Shown piece by piece: positions 34,920 to 47,965 of a stretch of DNA of 64,000 bases (position 1 is the stretch's first letter; each line of letters opens with the position of its first letter). The DNA is from Mytilus californianus (lineage: Eukaryota > Mollusca > Bivalvia > Mytilida > Mytilidae). The position numbers and the translations under genes were made by a program. A model generated the notes under the pieces. It ran no database searches. It was given only the letters and a program-made list of their open reading frames with translations, and was not told the origin of the DNA. The stretch is from the NCBI RefSeq assembly GCF_021869535.1, contig NW_026262701.1, positions 3,115,501 through 3,179,500 of the forward strand, read 5' to 3'.

Positions 34920-35215
34920 CGTAAAAAAATTAAAACAACACTTAATAAATTTCATGGTCCGAAGCGCTTTTCTGGATTTACCTCCATTAGGAACGCTCAG
35001 AGCCAATTATTGGAAAGCCAAGGATGTATAAGAATCGAAACAGTTGAAGAGCTTTATGACCAAACAAGGACATACACGAAAATAGTCAAATCAATTTAGG
35101 GTCAGCTTTGTCTGAGGGAATTGAAACCTTAGTTTCTTTGAAATTTCTGAATAAAAACCTGGGCAATTTTAGAAAGGTTTGTTATAAATCATGTCAGTAC
35201 CGAAGTACAAATTTA
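34920..35215 (+). mobile_element. Retroelement 5' region fragment
   Basis: CGCTTTTCTGGATTTACCTC, AGGAACGCTCAGAGCC, CAGTTGAAGAGCTTTATGAC and TTATAAATCATGTCAGTACC match 26195-26660. Confidence 0.5.
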
Positions 35216-35959
35216 ATGTTCCTTAGTAACCAGGAAAGAACAGTAATATAACATTATTACAAATCTAACACCTGGACAGGGAGAACAGGTAAGAAACAAA
35301 TACATCACATTTATATTGATGAACGTATATTTTTCTCAAAATCAATTTTGATTTCAATTTGATAAAGCATTGAGATGTTTTCAAATAAAAGTTGTAAGTT
35401 CTACATGTATGCTTATTAATGAAATTCATAATCCTCAAATCACTTTCAAATCAGGCGTAATTGATTATTATTGAAACTATTATGCTTGCATTTGTTTGAT
35501 TACGATGCCTGGTTAATGATACTCTTTTAATATATAATGAATGCAAGCACTAATAACACAATCATATGTATGCAACAGTAATTTACCGATACTGAAACTC
35601 CTAAATCTACTAGTATGACAAAAGTAAGTTCAACAAAAACTGTGGGAATCTTAAGAACTCCATAAGGAGAGAGACCGAATAACAGGTAAAGCGTCTTCTG
35701 CTGCACAATCCGCCATGCGAATCTACAACTCAGTCAAAATGTCACACTCAAGAATATGACACAATCAGTAAAAATACAAATAAGACGACTATTTTGGTAT
35801 CTTGATGTCTAAGACTATGACAACATGTCGCTAGTGAGTTGAGACACATATATATCGTATCGATCAACCAATTGATGATGGTGACAGTAAATTTAGTTGT
35901 TCTTCCTCATAACTCTGTTGCAGTAGTTGAACTGAGTTTTTGCTGCGCGTATTGCTGTG

Positions 35960-36205
35960 TGTGTTTTTTTTTTTCCACATTGGCTAGAGGTATAGGGGGA
36001 GAGTCGAGATCTCAAAAACATGTTTAGCGCCTGTCCCAAGTCTTGTGTGTTTTTTTAATCTTGATTAAATTATATGTATTTCGGAGTTTAGTGTGGCGTC
36101 CATTTCGCTGAACTAGTATACATTATTGTCAAGGCGCTGTTTTTCTGCTCTTTGGTCATGTTGCTGTCTCTTTGACACATTCCCCGTTTCCATTTTCATT
36201 GATAT
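35960..36205. mobile_element. Family D repeat
   Basis: GGCTAGAGGTATAGGGGGAG, TTTCGGAGTTTAGTGTGGCG and CATTCCCCGTTTCCATTTTC are the inverse of 31575-31860. A third copy is at 45330. Confidence 0.55.
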
Positions 36206-36328
36206 TTGTGAGAAAAGCTCGAACATCAAGAGTGTTTTGCTGCCTTTAGTATAAACTCAGCCCGTTTCATATACATAGGACTTTTCTAAACCTGGGGGAA
36301 GAACAATCGAAGCATTTCAGAAGATTTA

Positions 36329-36496
36329 AGAGATAACTGTATTGTACTTGAAGCTTTGCGGACGTCCATCGGTAGTTTTACCGTCGCAAATTTAGTTTAC
36401 CTGGCGACGCGAAGCGGAGACAGGTAAACGGGTATTTGCGACAGTAAAACTACCGATGGACGTCCGCAAAGCTTCAAATACAATACAGTTATCTCT
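36329..36496. mobile_element. 168-bp foldback element
   Basis: Outer arms AGAGATAACTGTATTG / CAATACAGTTATCTCT and CTTTGCGGACGTCCATCGGT / ACCGATGGACGTCCGCAAAG pair almost perfectly for about 70 bases. The loop is itself a small hairpin (TTTACCTG ... CAGGTAAA). Confidence 0.75.
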
Positions 36497-37799
36497 ATTC
36501 TAATGCAAAACAAGTTTATAATTCAGTTTCTATCATTATTTCAGTGTAAAATTCTCATTAAAGAAAATTCCGCGAAAAGATGTTATCTCCTTTGGTCCCT
36601 AAACTAGGTGACGTCATATGTATGCGTCCGGCGTCAAACGTAAACACCGGGCGTTATCTGGCTTCTTGGTCACTTCAGAATGTAATAAAATTTGATAAAA
36701 TGAAAATTTCTAGGTGCAACATGTGAGTTTTTTTTGTTTATTATTGTAAAAATTACAAGTCAATACATTCCGCAGTTCAAAATGTCGGCTTCCTAAGTTA
36801 CAGACAAGGAAATAGAGAATTTTACGCTTAATGTCATCCAATCAGAACCATTGATACAAAATAATTGCATTAGAATTTGCATTTTATGAACTATAAGTTT
36901 ACAAGCAATTTTCATATCAATGTTTAGAAACGTTCACCAGCAGTGGTATCGATTCAGAAATTGTAAAATCATATTGCTCATATTTGAAGTTCTTATATTA
37001 TAAGCTATAAAAACCAGAAAAAAATATATAGGTCCCTGTGCATATAAGAAAGAAAAACCTCATTTTGTTTTGGTTTTTCATGGAAACCTTTTAGCAATAT
37101 TTCTTAAAAATATTCAATTCAGAGATAGATAGTGACTTAAATGGTGGCCCCCCCCCAAAAAAAGACAGACGTTCCTCATTTTTCATGACCAGAAAGCCAG
37201 ATGTCTGTATTTTGTAAAAAAGGAATAAAATGTGGGGGTTAATGGCAACATTAAAGAAATATGTTACTTCTTATGATCAGTTTACCATGGAAACGGACTG
37301 TAAATGTTAGAATACAGAAAAAATATTTCTACTAATGAAGTTTGAAATCAACAAATCTTTAAGAGTTTCCATGAGAATTTAATAAATTTGGAAGGGTAAT
37401 TTAGTACTGTGTACAGATGAGAAAGTTGATAATAGGGATTTTCCATCGTAGAATACGGACTTATCCATGTCTTAATTCTAAATAGTATCAACACATCTCC
37501 TTAGAATTAATCGAAACTCTGCAGGATTATTAAGTAGTATGTGTAGATGTGCAAATAGCCTACGTTTGTTTAAATAAACATACTTTGAGGTTTTCAATGG
37601 TAAAACAAGATTTAGCTATTTTGAGTGATCTATATAAGTCTCCACCATGAGATATGGTGTAAAGGAGACAATTATCGCACGGACTAGGCACAGATTATTC
37701 TGAGCATTTACCTATCTAGTTCCCCAGTTGGACTGTTTTAGTTCTTACTACCTCAAGTAAAAGTACTTGCTAACTCAATAGGGGAGGTGTGCAAAGGTG

Positions 37800-37857
37800 A
37801 AAAATGGGGGAAAGGGGGGGGGGGGGGTGCAAAGGTGAAAAAGGGAGGGGGGGAGGC
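37800..37857 (+). repeat. Guanine tract
   Basis: GGGGG, a run of about 14 G, GGG and GGGGGGG separated by short A-rich spacers, with GTGCAAAGGTGAAAAA repeated on either side. Could form a G-quadruplex. Confidence 0.7.
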
Positions 37858-38019
37858 TTTAATCCTTTTCGGTAGGGATAAGCAGCTGCGACATCCAGTG
37901 CACTTACTTTTGTACATTCAAAAATACATACCTTATCATATAATTTTTAACTACAAATAGATCTAAATTGAAATGGCTAATTACGACAATGAGCATGACT
38001 TACGATATCATTGCGCAAT

Positions 38020-38085
38020 TGCCTTAAGTACGCCATACGTGCTTTTCGTCTACAAGATTCTCATCAGTCATACTTGAATCAAAAC
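38020..38085 (-). ncRNA. Hammerhead ribozyme-like motif with intact box 1
   Basis: Minus strand: CTGATGA (38067-38061), stem II TCT/AGA with a G-C pair beyond a two-base bulge, GAAA (38047-38044), and stem III AAGC/GCGU with one A-G mismatch. Triplet GTA ends at 38029. Both conserved boxes are intact, but the stems are weakened. Confidence 0.5.
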
Positions 38086-39539
38086 AATTCGAATTAATAA
38101 CGAGTTGTCAGTTCGTTTTGGACTTATGAGTTCATACATTCATTTATTTATATCCTCTACTATTTGAATAGCATTGTAAACTATATATATTTATATTTTT
38201 ACAACAGCTGTTGCTTACATACAGCGTGGTCCTGAAGTATGAAAAAGACGATGTCGTTCATTTTTCGTCTCTTCCTAATTGATTTACGAGATTTGAACAT
38301 CAGTAAACTTCTGCCGCTTTAATTTTGTATAGGAATAAACAAATAGTATTGAAGAAAAGCTAAATATGTTCGTTGCAATGGGCATTTTAAATACAAACTA
38401 ATTTAAAAAGATATTTCAAAATTGAAACGGTATATTTTCTATGATAATTGATATAAAGTACCCGACGTCTACATAAGTGTGAGAAGGTCAACAAATATGA
38501 AAATTCACGAAAAAAAACCCCAATTTTCTTCTGTACAGAATTTATAACTCTGCTTCAACAAAGTCTAAAATTTGATAAATGAATGTTTAAAGGCATAATG
38601 TATTCTTACAATGCTCGTGGTATACCTGACCACTACTTCCTATTTTAAAACACGGGTATGTATATTTTGAAGTCATTAGTGCACATTCTCTTCACTAATT
38701 TTTTCTAATTTATTTTACCTTCAGTAGTATTTTGCAATAATGAGTTCCAAACATTAGCTTTTCCTATGGACGAAGGACAAAATTATCAGTCTAAAAAATC
38801 CAAAAAAATGCTCTTTAATATCATGAATCAAAATGTCTGAAATAAGATGTTAACTAGCTGTTATGTGCAGAACATAATTCCAATAGCTAAATATAAACGT
38901 TCAAAGAAACGAAAAGACGCAATTTATTCTATCACAATGGTAACTAATTAGAAAAAAGCACATTAATTTACGAAGACTTACAAATACAATTTCGATCTCA
39001 TATATCACCTCAGATAAACTCCAATAATAGGAAATGTAAGTTAAAGAAAAACGGATGGACTGCTATTATAATGGCTATAAAGGTTTCTAAGACATACCAT
39101 TTCCGTTAAAATAGAAGTAGAATATAAGATGACTTTTGATGCTTCATCCTTAAAATCCACGTCGTTTATTCTTATTTCCAATATAACTATTTTAAAGCTA
39201 TTTTCATTTAATCAAGTAGTGTTTCATCAAACTCCTTTTATTTTTTTAACGTGGAAGTGTTGTTTTTCCAACGTTAATATAAAAAAAAAAATACAAGTTG
39301 AATCTGGATTTTTCAATTAGAGTAAATTAAAATAGATGTTGGATATGAACGAATGAGACAGCAACTGTATATTCCACACAAAAGAACTTTAGAGAGATAA
39401 CTCTTTGTATACACTTTTGGTGTAAACAGCAATTGAGTCTTTTCCGTTACTTTCACTCTTTTTATAGTTACTGACTTACCCTTTTGAACAACTGACTAAA
39501 AAAACTCACTCGAATCTTTTTTCTTTCGAAGGGGCATTT

Positions 39540-40490
39540 TGAAGAAAAAAGAGGCGGAAGTTACCAAGTGGACAAAAGTCGAAAGAAACTGACAACACCA
39601 TGGCAAAATAAGAATGACGAAGAAAAGACAATCAACCGTTCACAAAACACACATTGAAAACTAACTATGGAGCATCACAACCCACACATAGAAAACTAAC
39701 TATGGAGCATCACAACCCACACATAGAAAACTAACTATGGAGCATCACAACCCACACATAGAAAACTAACTATGAAGCATCACAACCCACACATAGAAAA
39801 CTAACTATGGAGCATCACAAAACACACATAGAAAACTAACTATGGAGCATCACAAAACACACATAGAAAACTAACTATGGAGCATCACAACCCACACATA
39901 GAAAAATAACTATGGAGCATCACAACCCACACATAGAAAACTAACTATGGAGCATCACAACCCGCACATAGAAAACTAACTATGGAGCATCACAACCCGC
40001 ACATAGTAAACTAAATATGGAGCATCACAACCCATACATAGAAAACTAACTATGGAGCATCACAACCCACACATAGAAAACTAACTATGGAGCATCACAA
40101 CCCATACATAGAAAACTAACTATGGAGCATCACAACCCACACCTAGAAAACTAACTATGGAGCATCACAACCCACACATAGAAAACTAACTATGGAGCAT
40201 CACAACCCACACATAGAAAACTAACTATGGAGCATCACAAAACACACATAGAAAACTAACTATGGAGCATCACAACCCACACCACACGTGAGTGATATCA
40301 GATGCTCAGGAAATGTTGCCAACCTTCTCCACATTCGACACTCGTCGTATTGCTCATGATAAGAACAATTTCAGTGATAAGCTTTATTTAGTGATGTCAA
40401 AATCGAGGAAAGAGAACGTAATTGTGACTCGACAATTGGAAAATATCCGTGGAATCAGTAACATGGATATTCAACAACCAAATCGTGGGT
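39540..40490 (-). mobile_element. RT family B tail, inverted, with embedded minisatellite
   Basis: Flanks match the inverse of the family B tail: AACTGACAACACCATGGCAA at the left; GATGCTCAGGAAATG, CTCGTCGTATTGCTCATG and ATTGTGACTCGACAATTG at the right. The open frame at 40292-40492 is this tail, not a gene. Confidence 0.55.
39650..40285. repeat. 35-bp minisatellite, about 18 copies
   Basis: Unit GAAAACTAACTATGGAGCAT plus CACAACCCACACATA; period 35. Variants include AAACACAC for CCCACAC and CCGCAC. The unit matches the ...AGAAAACTAAAG...GAGCAACAC... stretch of the family B tail, so the array grew inside it. Confidence 0.95.
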
Positions 40491-40499
40491 AAAAGTAAA

Positions 40500-40830
40500 G
40501 TAACAAAAATACCAAACTCCAAAGAAAATTCAAAACGGAAAGTCCCTTATCAAATGGCAAAATCAAAAGATCAAACATACCAAACGAATGGAAAACAACT
40601 GTCATATTCCTGACTTGGTAAAGGTATTTCCTGTATGGTATGTAGAAAATTGTTGATTAAACCTGGTTATATAGCTAGCTAGACCTCTCACTTGTATGAC
40701 AGTCGCTTAGAATTCCATCATATTGATAACAATATGTGAGCAAAACAACCCAGACATAATAGGTAAAAATGTCAAAAATTAGGGTGCAGCAGTCAACATT
40801 GTGTTATTATCTTAATCACTTTAAATATCA
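40500..40830 (-). mobile_element. Family C tail, inverted
   Basis: CAAACTCCAAAGAAAATTCA, CTGTCATATTCCTGACTTGG, CTCTCACTTGTATGACAGTC and GCAGTCAACATTGTGTTATT are the inverse of 30470-30890. Confidence 0.6.
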
Positions 40831-40959
40831 AACAACTATGTCAAAAAAGAAAAACAAAATAAATCTGTCGAAGGGATGACGTCAAGGTTCAATTCATTGC
40901 TATAAAAAATGAAAGGTTTTCAAATGAACATTTGATATCTTCGCTTTTGCCGTATAGTT

Positions 40960-41165
40960 TTTAACCAACCCTCAGTGTCAATGTCAATGTGTGTTGGCGT
41001 TTGTTTTTGTTGCACTTCGGTGTTCCTGTTGTTCCTTTGTTTTCCTCTTATATTAGATGTGTTTCACTCGGTTTTGGTTTGTAACCCGGATTTGTTTTCT
41101 CTGAATTGATTTATGAGTTTTGAACACCGGTATACTACTGTTGCCTTTATTTAAGTTCTAAGCCA
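40960..41165 (+). mobile_element. Family C tail fragment
   Basis: TTCCTCTTATATTAGATGTG and GGTATACTACTGTTGCCTTT match 30530-30650. Confidence 0.55.
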
Positions 41166-41577
41166 ATGTAAGAGGTAAATCTGTGTATCTTTTGTTTCAA
41201 GTTCGATGGAAAAGACACATTCAACAAAGTAACAAAAAGTTAATCTTTAATGGTTTCATAACGAAGGAATAAAAGTCATCTCGACGGAAGCGTCATGCGT
41301 ACGTGACTATATTTTAGTGTGCTATGTAAATTAGTGTAAAATGCAATTACATAGTTAAAGCTGATAGAAGCAATCAAAACTAAAAAAATGTGATCTTAGG
41401 CTCACGGTCACCATGGATATGGCGTTGTCATTTTATCTTGACTAATGTGTCACCTTGGTTCCGCCTCTTTGTATATACATATGTAGCTATTGAAAACCAA
41501 AACTTATTGAATTATATCATAGGTTGGCGTGTCAAAATCCCACTATTTCAGCTTTTAAAAGATAATATTAGCTTTTG

Positions 41578-41740
41578 GCGAGGTTCGTGATGCTCAGTCT
41601 TTTGTTTTCTATGTTGTGTTTTATGTACTATTCTTTGTCTGTTTGTCTTTTTCTTTTTTAACCATGGCGTTGTCAGTTTATTTTCGACTTATGAGTTTGA
41701 ATGTCCCTTTGGTATCTTTCGCCTCTCATTTTTGAAATCA
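41578..41740 (+). mobile_element. RT family B 3' tail
   Basis: TTTTCTATGTTGTGTTTTAT, TTTGTCTGTTTGTCTTTTTC and ATGGCGTTGTCAGTTTATTT match the end of the copy at 48350-49000. Confidence 0.65.
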
Positions 41741-41744
41741 ACTT

Positions 41745-43035
41745 CTTCAGTTAATTAAAAAGGTAAGCATTCTTATGAATCCAAACATTTTTCGTTATTT
41801 TTTTTAGTGCGATCAAGAATTTATTTTTGCCTGCAAAAGGTTAGTTCGTGTTGTACCTTCATTTAATCCTACATAATCAACGAAGTTTAACTTAAACAGA
41901 ATGATTCATAATACAAAATCATTTTCCGACTAATCAATTTGATTTTACTATATTGAGATCCTAGGTTTCTTAACATTTTACAAGCAACATAATAGTATAT
42001 CAGATATTCTATACACGAAAACCTTTCTAGACTTAAACAAAATACAACATATCTGAATTCGTTTTATAGATCTAAACATGTCTAGATAGCATTAAGTTCA
42101 AATTCGTTCGAAACACTCCCCCTTTAATTCTTCAACACTTCCATAATGATTATTGAGAACGTCTGTAAGTATTGTTAAAGCCATACATCTAAATTATATA
42201 ATCTTTTTTTCTGTTTATTCATTCCTGAATATAATACAAATTACAAAATGTCAAACGTTGTCAGGAACACCGATATACTTACAATGTATAACTTAATACA
42301 TTTAATTTGTAAAAATGCCATGAACTTCCCAAGTCATCATACCTTCCTGTTTCAGTATTGCAGTTAAAACATTACTTGATAATTGATAAGCGGTCACTCG
42401 GATTCAACAAGAGCATACTGAACTGCAAATGAAATTGTTTGATGTGTAGAAAGAAGAACACATGTATAAGTTACACGTAAATATAGAAAAATTATCAAAG
42501 AATTGATTGGTAATTTCCTTTTCTTAAAACCCAGTACTTTTTCTACAAAATTTCTTTAAACCAGATATTCTGTTGCGACTACAATTTTTGTTTTATTGAT
42601 ATAAATTTTGTTGAGGTCACTGAATTGCTCTTTGCTATATGTATAATTCAAATGTATATGTTTTAAGTAAAAACCTCGAAAAAAATGCAGTAACGACGGC
42701 AAGCTTAGGTATGTCTTTTCGGCAATTTCGACGGTTTCGATGCCTATACATTTTATATCAATGAAACGGAAATTCAAGAAGAAATAACATATCATTTCGT
42801 AGGGCACGAGTTCGAGAAATAATAATTCAAAATCATAATTGCTAAGGTTTTACGAAGTTTACGTGTATTTTATAAATTTGTTTTTCAATTTTCCGGATAT
42901 TTGATTTGATATTTATAGGAAAATATAACAGATAAAACCTCTTTCACAAGCAGCCATTTTCACTTGGTTTGTATTGCTCGAGCTAGTGAACCATGTTGTG
43001 ACACGCGTTTTATAAAAACACCGAACTCTGAGGCA
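41745..43035. other. Intergenic, nothing recognised
   Basis: AT-rich sequence between retroelement tails. No gene, RNA or repeat identified. Confidence 0.35.
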
Positions 43036-43569
43036 TATCAAAAAAGTCCATAAAACTGACAAAAACAAACGTTATTAATCAACGGAAAAACAACTGTCAT
43101 ATTCCTGACTTAGAACAGACATTTACCGAAGAAAATGGTAATGTGACAATGATTGGGATACAGCAGCCAAAATTGTGTAAATATACATTACTGACTAAAA
43201 ACATACAAATCAATCTAGCAATGACAACAGCAAAACAGGTGTTGTAGTTGACGGTATATTGACAAAGACGCCGATAAAAAAACTTTGTAGTTGATATTAT
43301 TTACCGTATATAGTATACATTTTCTTGATAGAGTACAAATTAATTAAAATATAAATACAAGGATAAACAAAATGAAGATAACACTGAAAACACTCTTATG
43401 CGTCCGAATCACTTCTTAGAACCCATCTGCACCAGAGACGCCCAAAGTAATAACAACGATAGCGGGATACATAAATAACGAGTCACGTCAAAAGAAACAT
43501 TATGACACGAAGACAAATAAGAGGAAAACTATAAAATAAATAAAAGATACACAACTTCAGCCACTGGAA

Positions 43570-44610
43570 TCTAAACTCAAGACCATCTTGTATTATTTGT
43601 GTTGTGGAAACTAAATATTAATCTATTAGGTCTTGGTACTTTCCAATGAACATTTTGAGCAATAGGACGAGACATTCTTTGACAAAACCCTGGCTCGTTG
43701 ATTTCTGGATCAGACACCAATGACGTTTTACAAAGTCTGAGTAGCAGCTGCAAGCTCTTGAATATGGTATGAGTTGAGACATGTATGATCCAAACGCGGT
43801 TGGTATATTGCTGACAAGGTGAGAAATATTTATAATTTTAAAATTGAAATCTTCTCGATTGTCATAGATCCTGGTACTGAGATGACCGTAAATGTAAAAT
43901 TTGAGGTAAATGTCTAGAAATTAGGCAGAGGAAGCTGTATCTATGGATTCTTTAATCCCTAGTTCAGGAGGATATATAAATGGGACTCAATCAGAAACGT
44001 TTGGATTTTTAATATTGATTCAATATACCTGTATGTGAAATCAAATGATATTTAGCTTCTTTGATCTTCATGCTTTTTACAAATGTCTGACGGAACACTG
44101 ACTAATATTTAAATACGATAAGGTCGGCGTGGAGAGGCGAACTATTGATTCCCATAGGAATGCCGACAACCTGCTGGAAAATTCTACCTCCAATTCAAGA
44201 AATATGTTGTCAATGAGAAACTCTAGCATACTGATCGCTTGTTCTTTGGTGAAGCATGTTTATTTTCGGGCTCATTTTCAACAAAAATATGTACAATCAT
44301 ATCCCAAAACTTTGATTTTGTAGCGTATGGTATCATTTTTATGGAGGAAAACATTGAGGATTATTTCTTAAAGACACTTTTTTTTTAAAATTTTATGTGG
44401 TATGGTGGTGTACAGGATGGAAAAATCGAAGGACTTGACAGAATTTATTTCAGAGAATGGCAGAGATATAAAATTTTCCACAAGTTCTTTTGCGATTTTA
44501 AGAATCAACATAAGGTGTATGCCACTACGCGAGTAAACAGTATCAAAGTATTTCTTTAATCCCTCTGTCACTGCGGACAAACTATTGGTTAATCTGACGG
44601 ACAATTCCTT
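43570..44610 (-). pseudogene. RT pseudogene fragment
   Basis: On the minus strand 44604-44368 encodes LTNSLSAVTEGLKKYFDTVY and SFDFSILYTTIPHKIL, the start of an RT palm. 44290-44100 continues with FLIDNIF, GGRIFQQVVGIPMG and HADL in shifted frames (the GIPMG box is RT motif B). Downstream sequence to 43570 is decayed. Same broad RT group as families A and B. Confidence 0.6.
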
Positions 44611-45154
44611 TGTAGAACATGCAGATGAACCGGCATTGAACTGTTGTTTTTACGGAGCTTTATGAAGTTTAATTATCCAATACAAACAAGGTAAGTCCTC
44701 AGATTTGTTGCTTATTGAAATATTCAATGAAGCCATGGAGGACTTGTGGTTTGCCAAGATCTCATCTCTATCAAAGGTTACGTGTTTTACGTGGGAAGAC
44801 TCTCGTAGTGATAGTTTTTACAGACGAAAACAATGTTGTTAAAAGCACTGTCCGTATGAACAACAACATATTTGTCTCTGAATACGGACATTCACACAGT
44901 TTTCAACTTGTGGATCTTTTATCAACGACCTAATTGCTTTCACCCACTCTGACAGACTGTCCAGTTTAACCTTTTCTGGTTTTGCCCATGCTCTGGCGTA
45001 ATCCTCAACGAACGCCATTATTATTTTAAGAAGGTATAGTTCTAATTGATGAGTTGTGTGTCTCTAAATTTGCAATAAGGGCTATACGAGTCAAGAAATG
45101 TGTTGCATTATCATTAATCAAGAGTATATGGGTTTGTTTGTATTTGCAATTTCA

Positions 45155-45306
45155 CCTGTGTAATCACCGCTACATTTGTAATGTCACCTGTGTAATCACC
45201 TTTACATTTGTAATGTCACCTGTGTAATCACCTTTACATTTGTAATGTCACATGGGTGTGTAATCACATTTACATTTGTAATGTCACGTGTAATTACCTT
45301 TACATT
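45155..45306. repeat. 32-bp tandem repeat, about five copies
   Basis: Unit CTGTGTAATCACCTTTACAT plus TTGTAATGTCAC. Confidence 0.9.
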
Positions 45307-45329
45307 GAATTTTACTTTGCTTTATCGGA

Positions 45330-45645
45330 GTGTTGATCTCACAAAACATGTTTAACCCCCGCCGCATTTTTGCGCCTTTCCAAAGTTAGGAGCCTTTGGC
45401 CTTTATTAGTCTTGTATGATTTTTTTTAATTTTAGTTCATTTATATTTTTTGGAGTTTAGTGCGTTGTCCATTTGCATTGAACTAGTACACATTTTTGTT
45501 TAGGGGCCAGCTGAAGCCCGACTCTGGGTGCGGGATTTTCCCGGTGTGTTGAAGACCCACTGGTGGCCTTCGACTGTTTTCTGCTCTTTGTTCGGGTTAT
45601 TGTCTCTATGACACATTCCCCATTTCCATTCTCAATTCTATTTCC
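45330..45645. mobile_element. Family D repeat
   Basis: GTTGATCTCACAAAACATGT, AGGAGCCTTTGGCCTTTATT, GGGCCAGCTGAAGCCC and CATTCCCCATTTCCATTCTC match the repeat at 31575-31860 in inverse orientation. The antisense open frame at 45457-45747 belongs to it. Confidence 0.6.
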
Positions 45646-46479
45646 GATGTGTTTATTTCTCTGGATAATTTGAAGTACTGCTGCCATTTCAATTACTTGG
45701 GTCTTACCCTTTTTAGCTGATTTTCCAGTCATTTTACAAACAAACACTGTATCATAAATTTTACAGTCGTTCCCACATTAGTTAGATGATCTAGTTGAAT
45801 TGTTTTAGTATATATATTAACCTATTTATTGCAAAGCAGTTAGGGGAAACTGGTCAGACAATGTTATAAAACTGATAATGAGTGCTTTGCGTAGTTTCAG
45901 AAAATTAATGAGTTTTCTTTTGTCCGTAAAAAATGAAAAACAACACGTTATAAATTTCATGAGATCACGATTCATAATCATATCATATTTACACGCTTGG
46001 CGTTTACCAAATATATCATCTTAATCATCGTAATAATACATATAAGTTGTTATAATGAAGAATTCTATATTTGGATAAATATAATTCTTTGTCAAAAGTT
46101 TGTGATTTTGAATTTAAAAAGAAATACATCGATAATTAAAGCAAAGCAATGAAAACACCGACCAAAGCCTGGAAAGTTTAGATTTTGTACTGAAACAGAT
46201 ATGATACATATAAGTTTACAGTAGTTAAAAGATATTGAAATCTTAATCTTTTTTTTATAATGATTTTCTTTTTATTTGCACATGAACATAATAGTCTTTT
46301 ATATAGATTTTATGCATAATATAATATATAGGCAGAAGATATACAACATATTGATTAGACACATCTAAAATAGTTTGATACATTGCAGAATATGATTGCA
46401 CGACAAAGGCTGTTTGGATAGAGAATACATATTTTTGATTGTATGGTGTCTGTTGTTTATCTTTGTTGTTATGACAATA

Positions 46480-47965
46480 AAGTAGTCCAGGGGTTCCAGC
46501 AGTTCTCTGCCCTAGAGTCGTTTATTTTTATAAAATATATGTTTTTCTATTAATAAGTTTTCTTTTAAATATTTTTTAGCGCTATTACATTGGTTTGTTC
46601 AAATGATAATTTGCTTCTACAAATATAGAATTTTGTTAACAGAATTATTAAGTTTCTTATGTCATTTTTATTGGTTTTCGTTAATATATAACCAAGTCTA
46701 TAATTAAAGTTGTTTCTATTTCTATCGTCTCAAATATCCAGTGTTAAGGTCTTCCCATAATTTCGATATATATGGACAAGTCCAGAATATATGTTCTATT
46801 ATTTCGACCCCTCCACACCCAAAACTACACTTATTTGTATCTTTCACTTTTGTTTTGAATAGAAGTTCATTCGTGCCTAGAGTTCCATGTATTATTCTGT
46901 ATTGAAACCACTGCAGTTTTGAATTCTTGGTAATATTAAAGGGCAATATATGGATATTTTTCCAATTGTAGATTGTATTGAGAATTAAGGACCATTTTTG
47001 TTCACATTCCTGTTTAAGCTTTGATTTTTTACTATTTAAAATATTTTACATATCTTTTGAACCTCTCGGGGATTTAAAAAATATTTTTATAACTGAGGGC
47101 AAAACTGGACCGTTTTCTCACACTAAATCATTGGGACATAAATTATATTCTTTTAAATACTTTTTATTGCAGAATTTAAGCCTTGATATGTAAGGAAGTT
47201 AGTTTTGATATTGTATACATTTTTAAAGTTATCTAAAGTCATTAAAATTCCACATTCATCTAACAAGTCATTAATCAGCCAAACCATTTTTTTAGTCCAA
47301 TCTTTATATAAAACTGATTGATTGCCAATCTTTATTTCATCATTCTTCCATATATTGCATGTGCTAATTTGAGATTTATATTGTAAATTTTGAATATCAT
47401 TCCAAGCATCAAATACTTCTTTCCAAAATGGATTTTTCAGCTTTTTATAAAAGCCAAGAAATTGCATTTCCAAAAAAAATTCAAATTTTCTGTAAAGAGG
47501 AATAGTTTTACAAGTTTTGAATTATTTATATTAATTCTTCTTATCCAGCTGAATTAAAAACCTTTTATGTAGTTTTGTCATCCCAGATAAAAGAAAATAT
47601 TTTGTCAGTTACATGTTTAAGCTTTGTATTATTTGGACTAGGTATGGATAGGAATAAATGGTTTAATTTTGATATTATAAGTAAAACGCTTATATCACTG
47701 TTATTTTTCCAATTGGGGAGAGTATTTGGTTTGTCCAAGTTTTTATAGTTTTTTCGATTTCTTTCATCTTAGGATCATAGCTTAAATTTTCAATTTCATT
47801 AAGATCCACGGCGAAATTTATCCAAAGAAGTGTAAATCTGCTGGAACCCAACTCCAATCCACATTTCAAACACATAGTTTCTTGGCTAAATTTTTCTTCC
47901 CAATCCAAACAACCTTGGTCTTGTCTAAATTTATTTTAAGGCCTGATAAATCTGCATATTTATAA
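46480..47965 (-). pseudogene. L1/Tx1-type LINE, 3' fragment
   Basis: Minus-strand pieces in order: INLDKTKVVWIG near 47930 (after the RT palm in L1-type proteins), LDWEEKF and DLNEIENLSYDPKMKEIEKT, then 47473-47153 (IGNQSVLYKDWTKKMVWLIN), then 46946-46722 with KLQWFQYRIIHGTLGTNELL and CSFGC..IEHIFWTCPY. The last is the C-terminal zinc-knuckle (zf-RVT-like, C-x3-C...H-x4-C) of LINE ORF2. Several frameshifts; dead. Confidence 0.75.

Larger units (their letters stand above)
36500..39530. other. Intergenic, largely unrecognised
   Basis: AT-rich DNA with the guanine tract at 37800 and the hammerhead-like motif at 38029. I see no gene. Open frames are short and lack any recognisable domain. Confidence 0.4.

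Noticed and set aside
39650-40285. Regular 35-bp direct repeats that look like a CRISPR array
   Set aside because: Units are contiguous with no unique spacers; this is a eukaryotic minisatellite.
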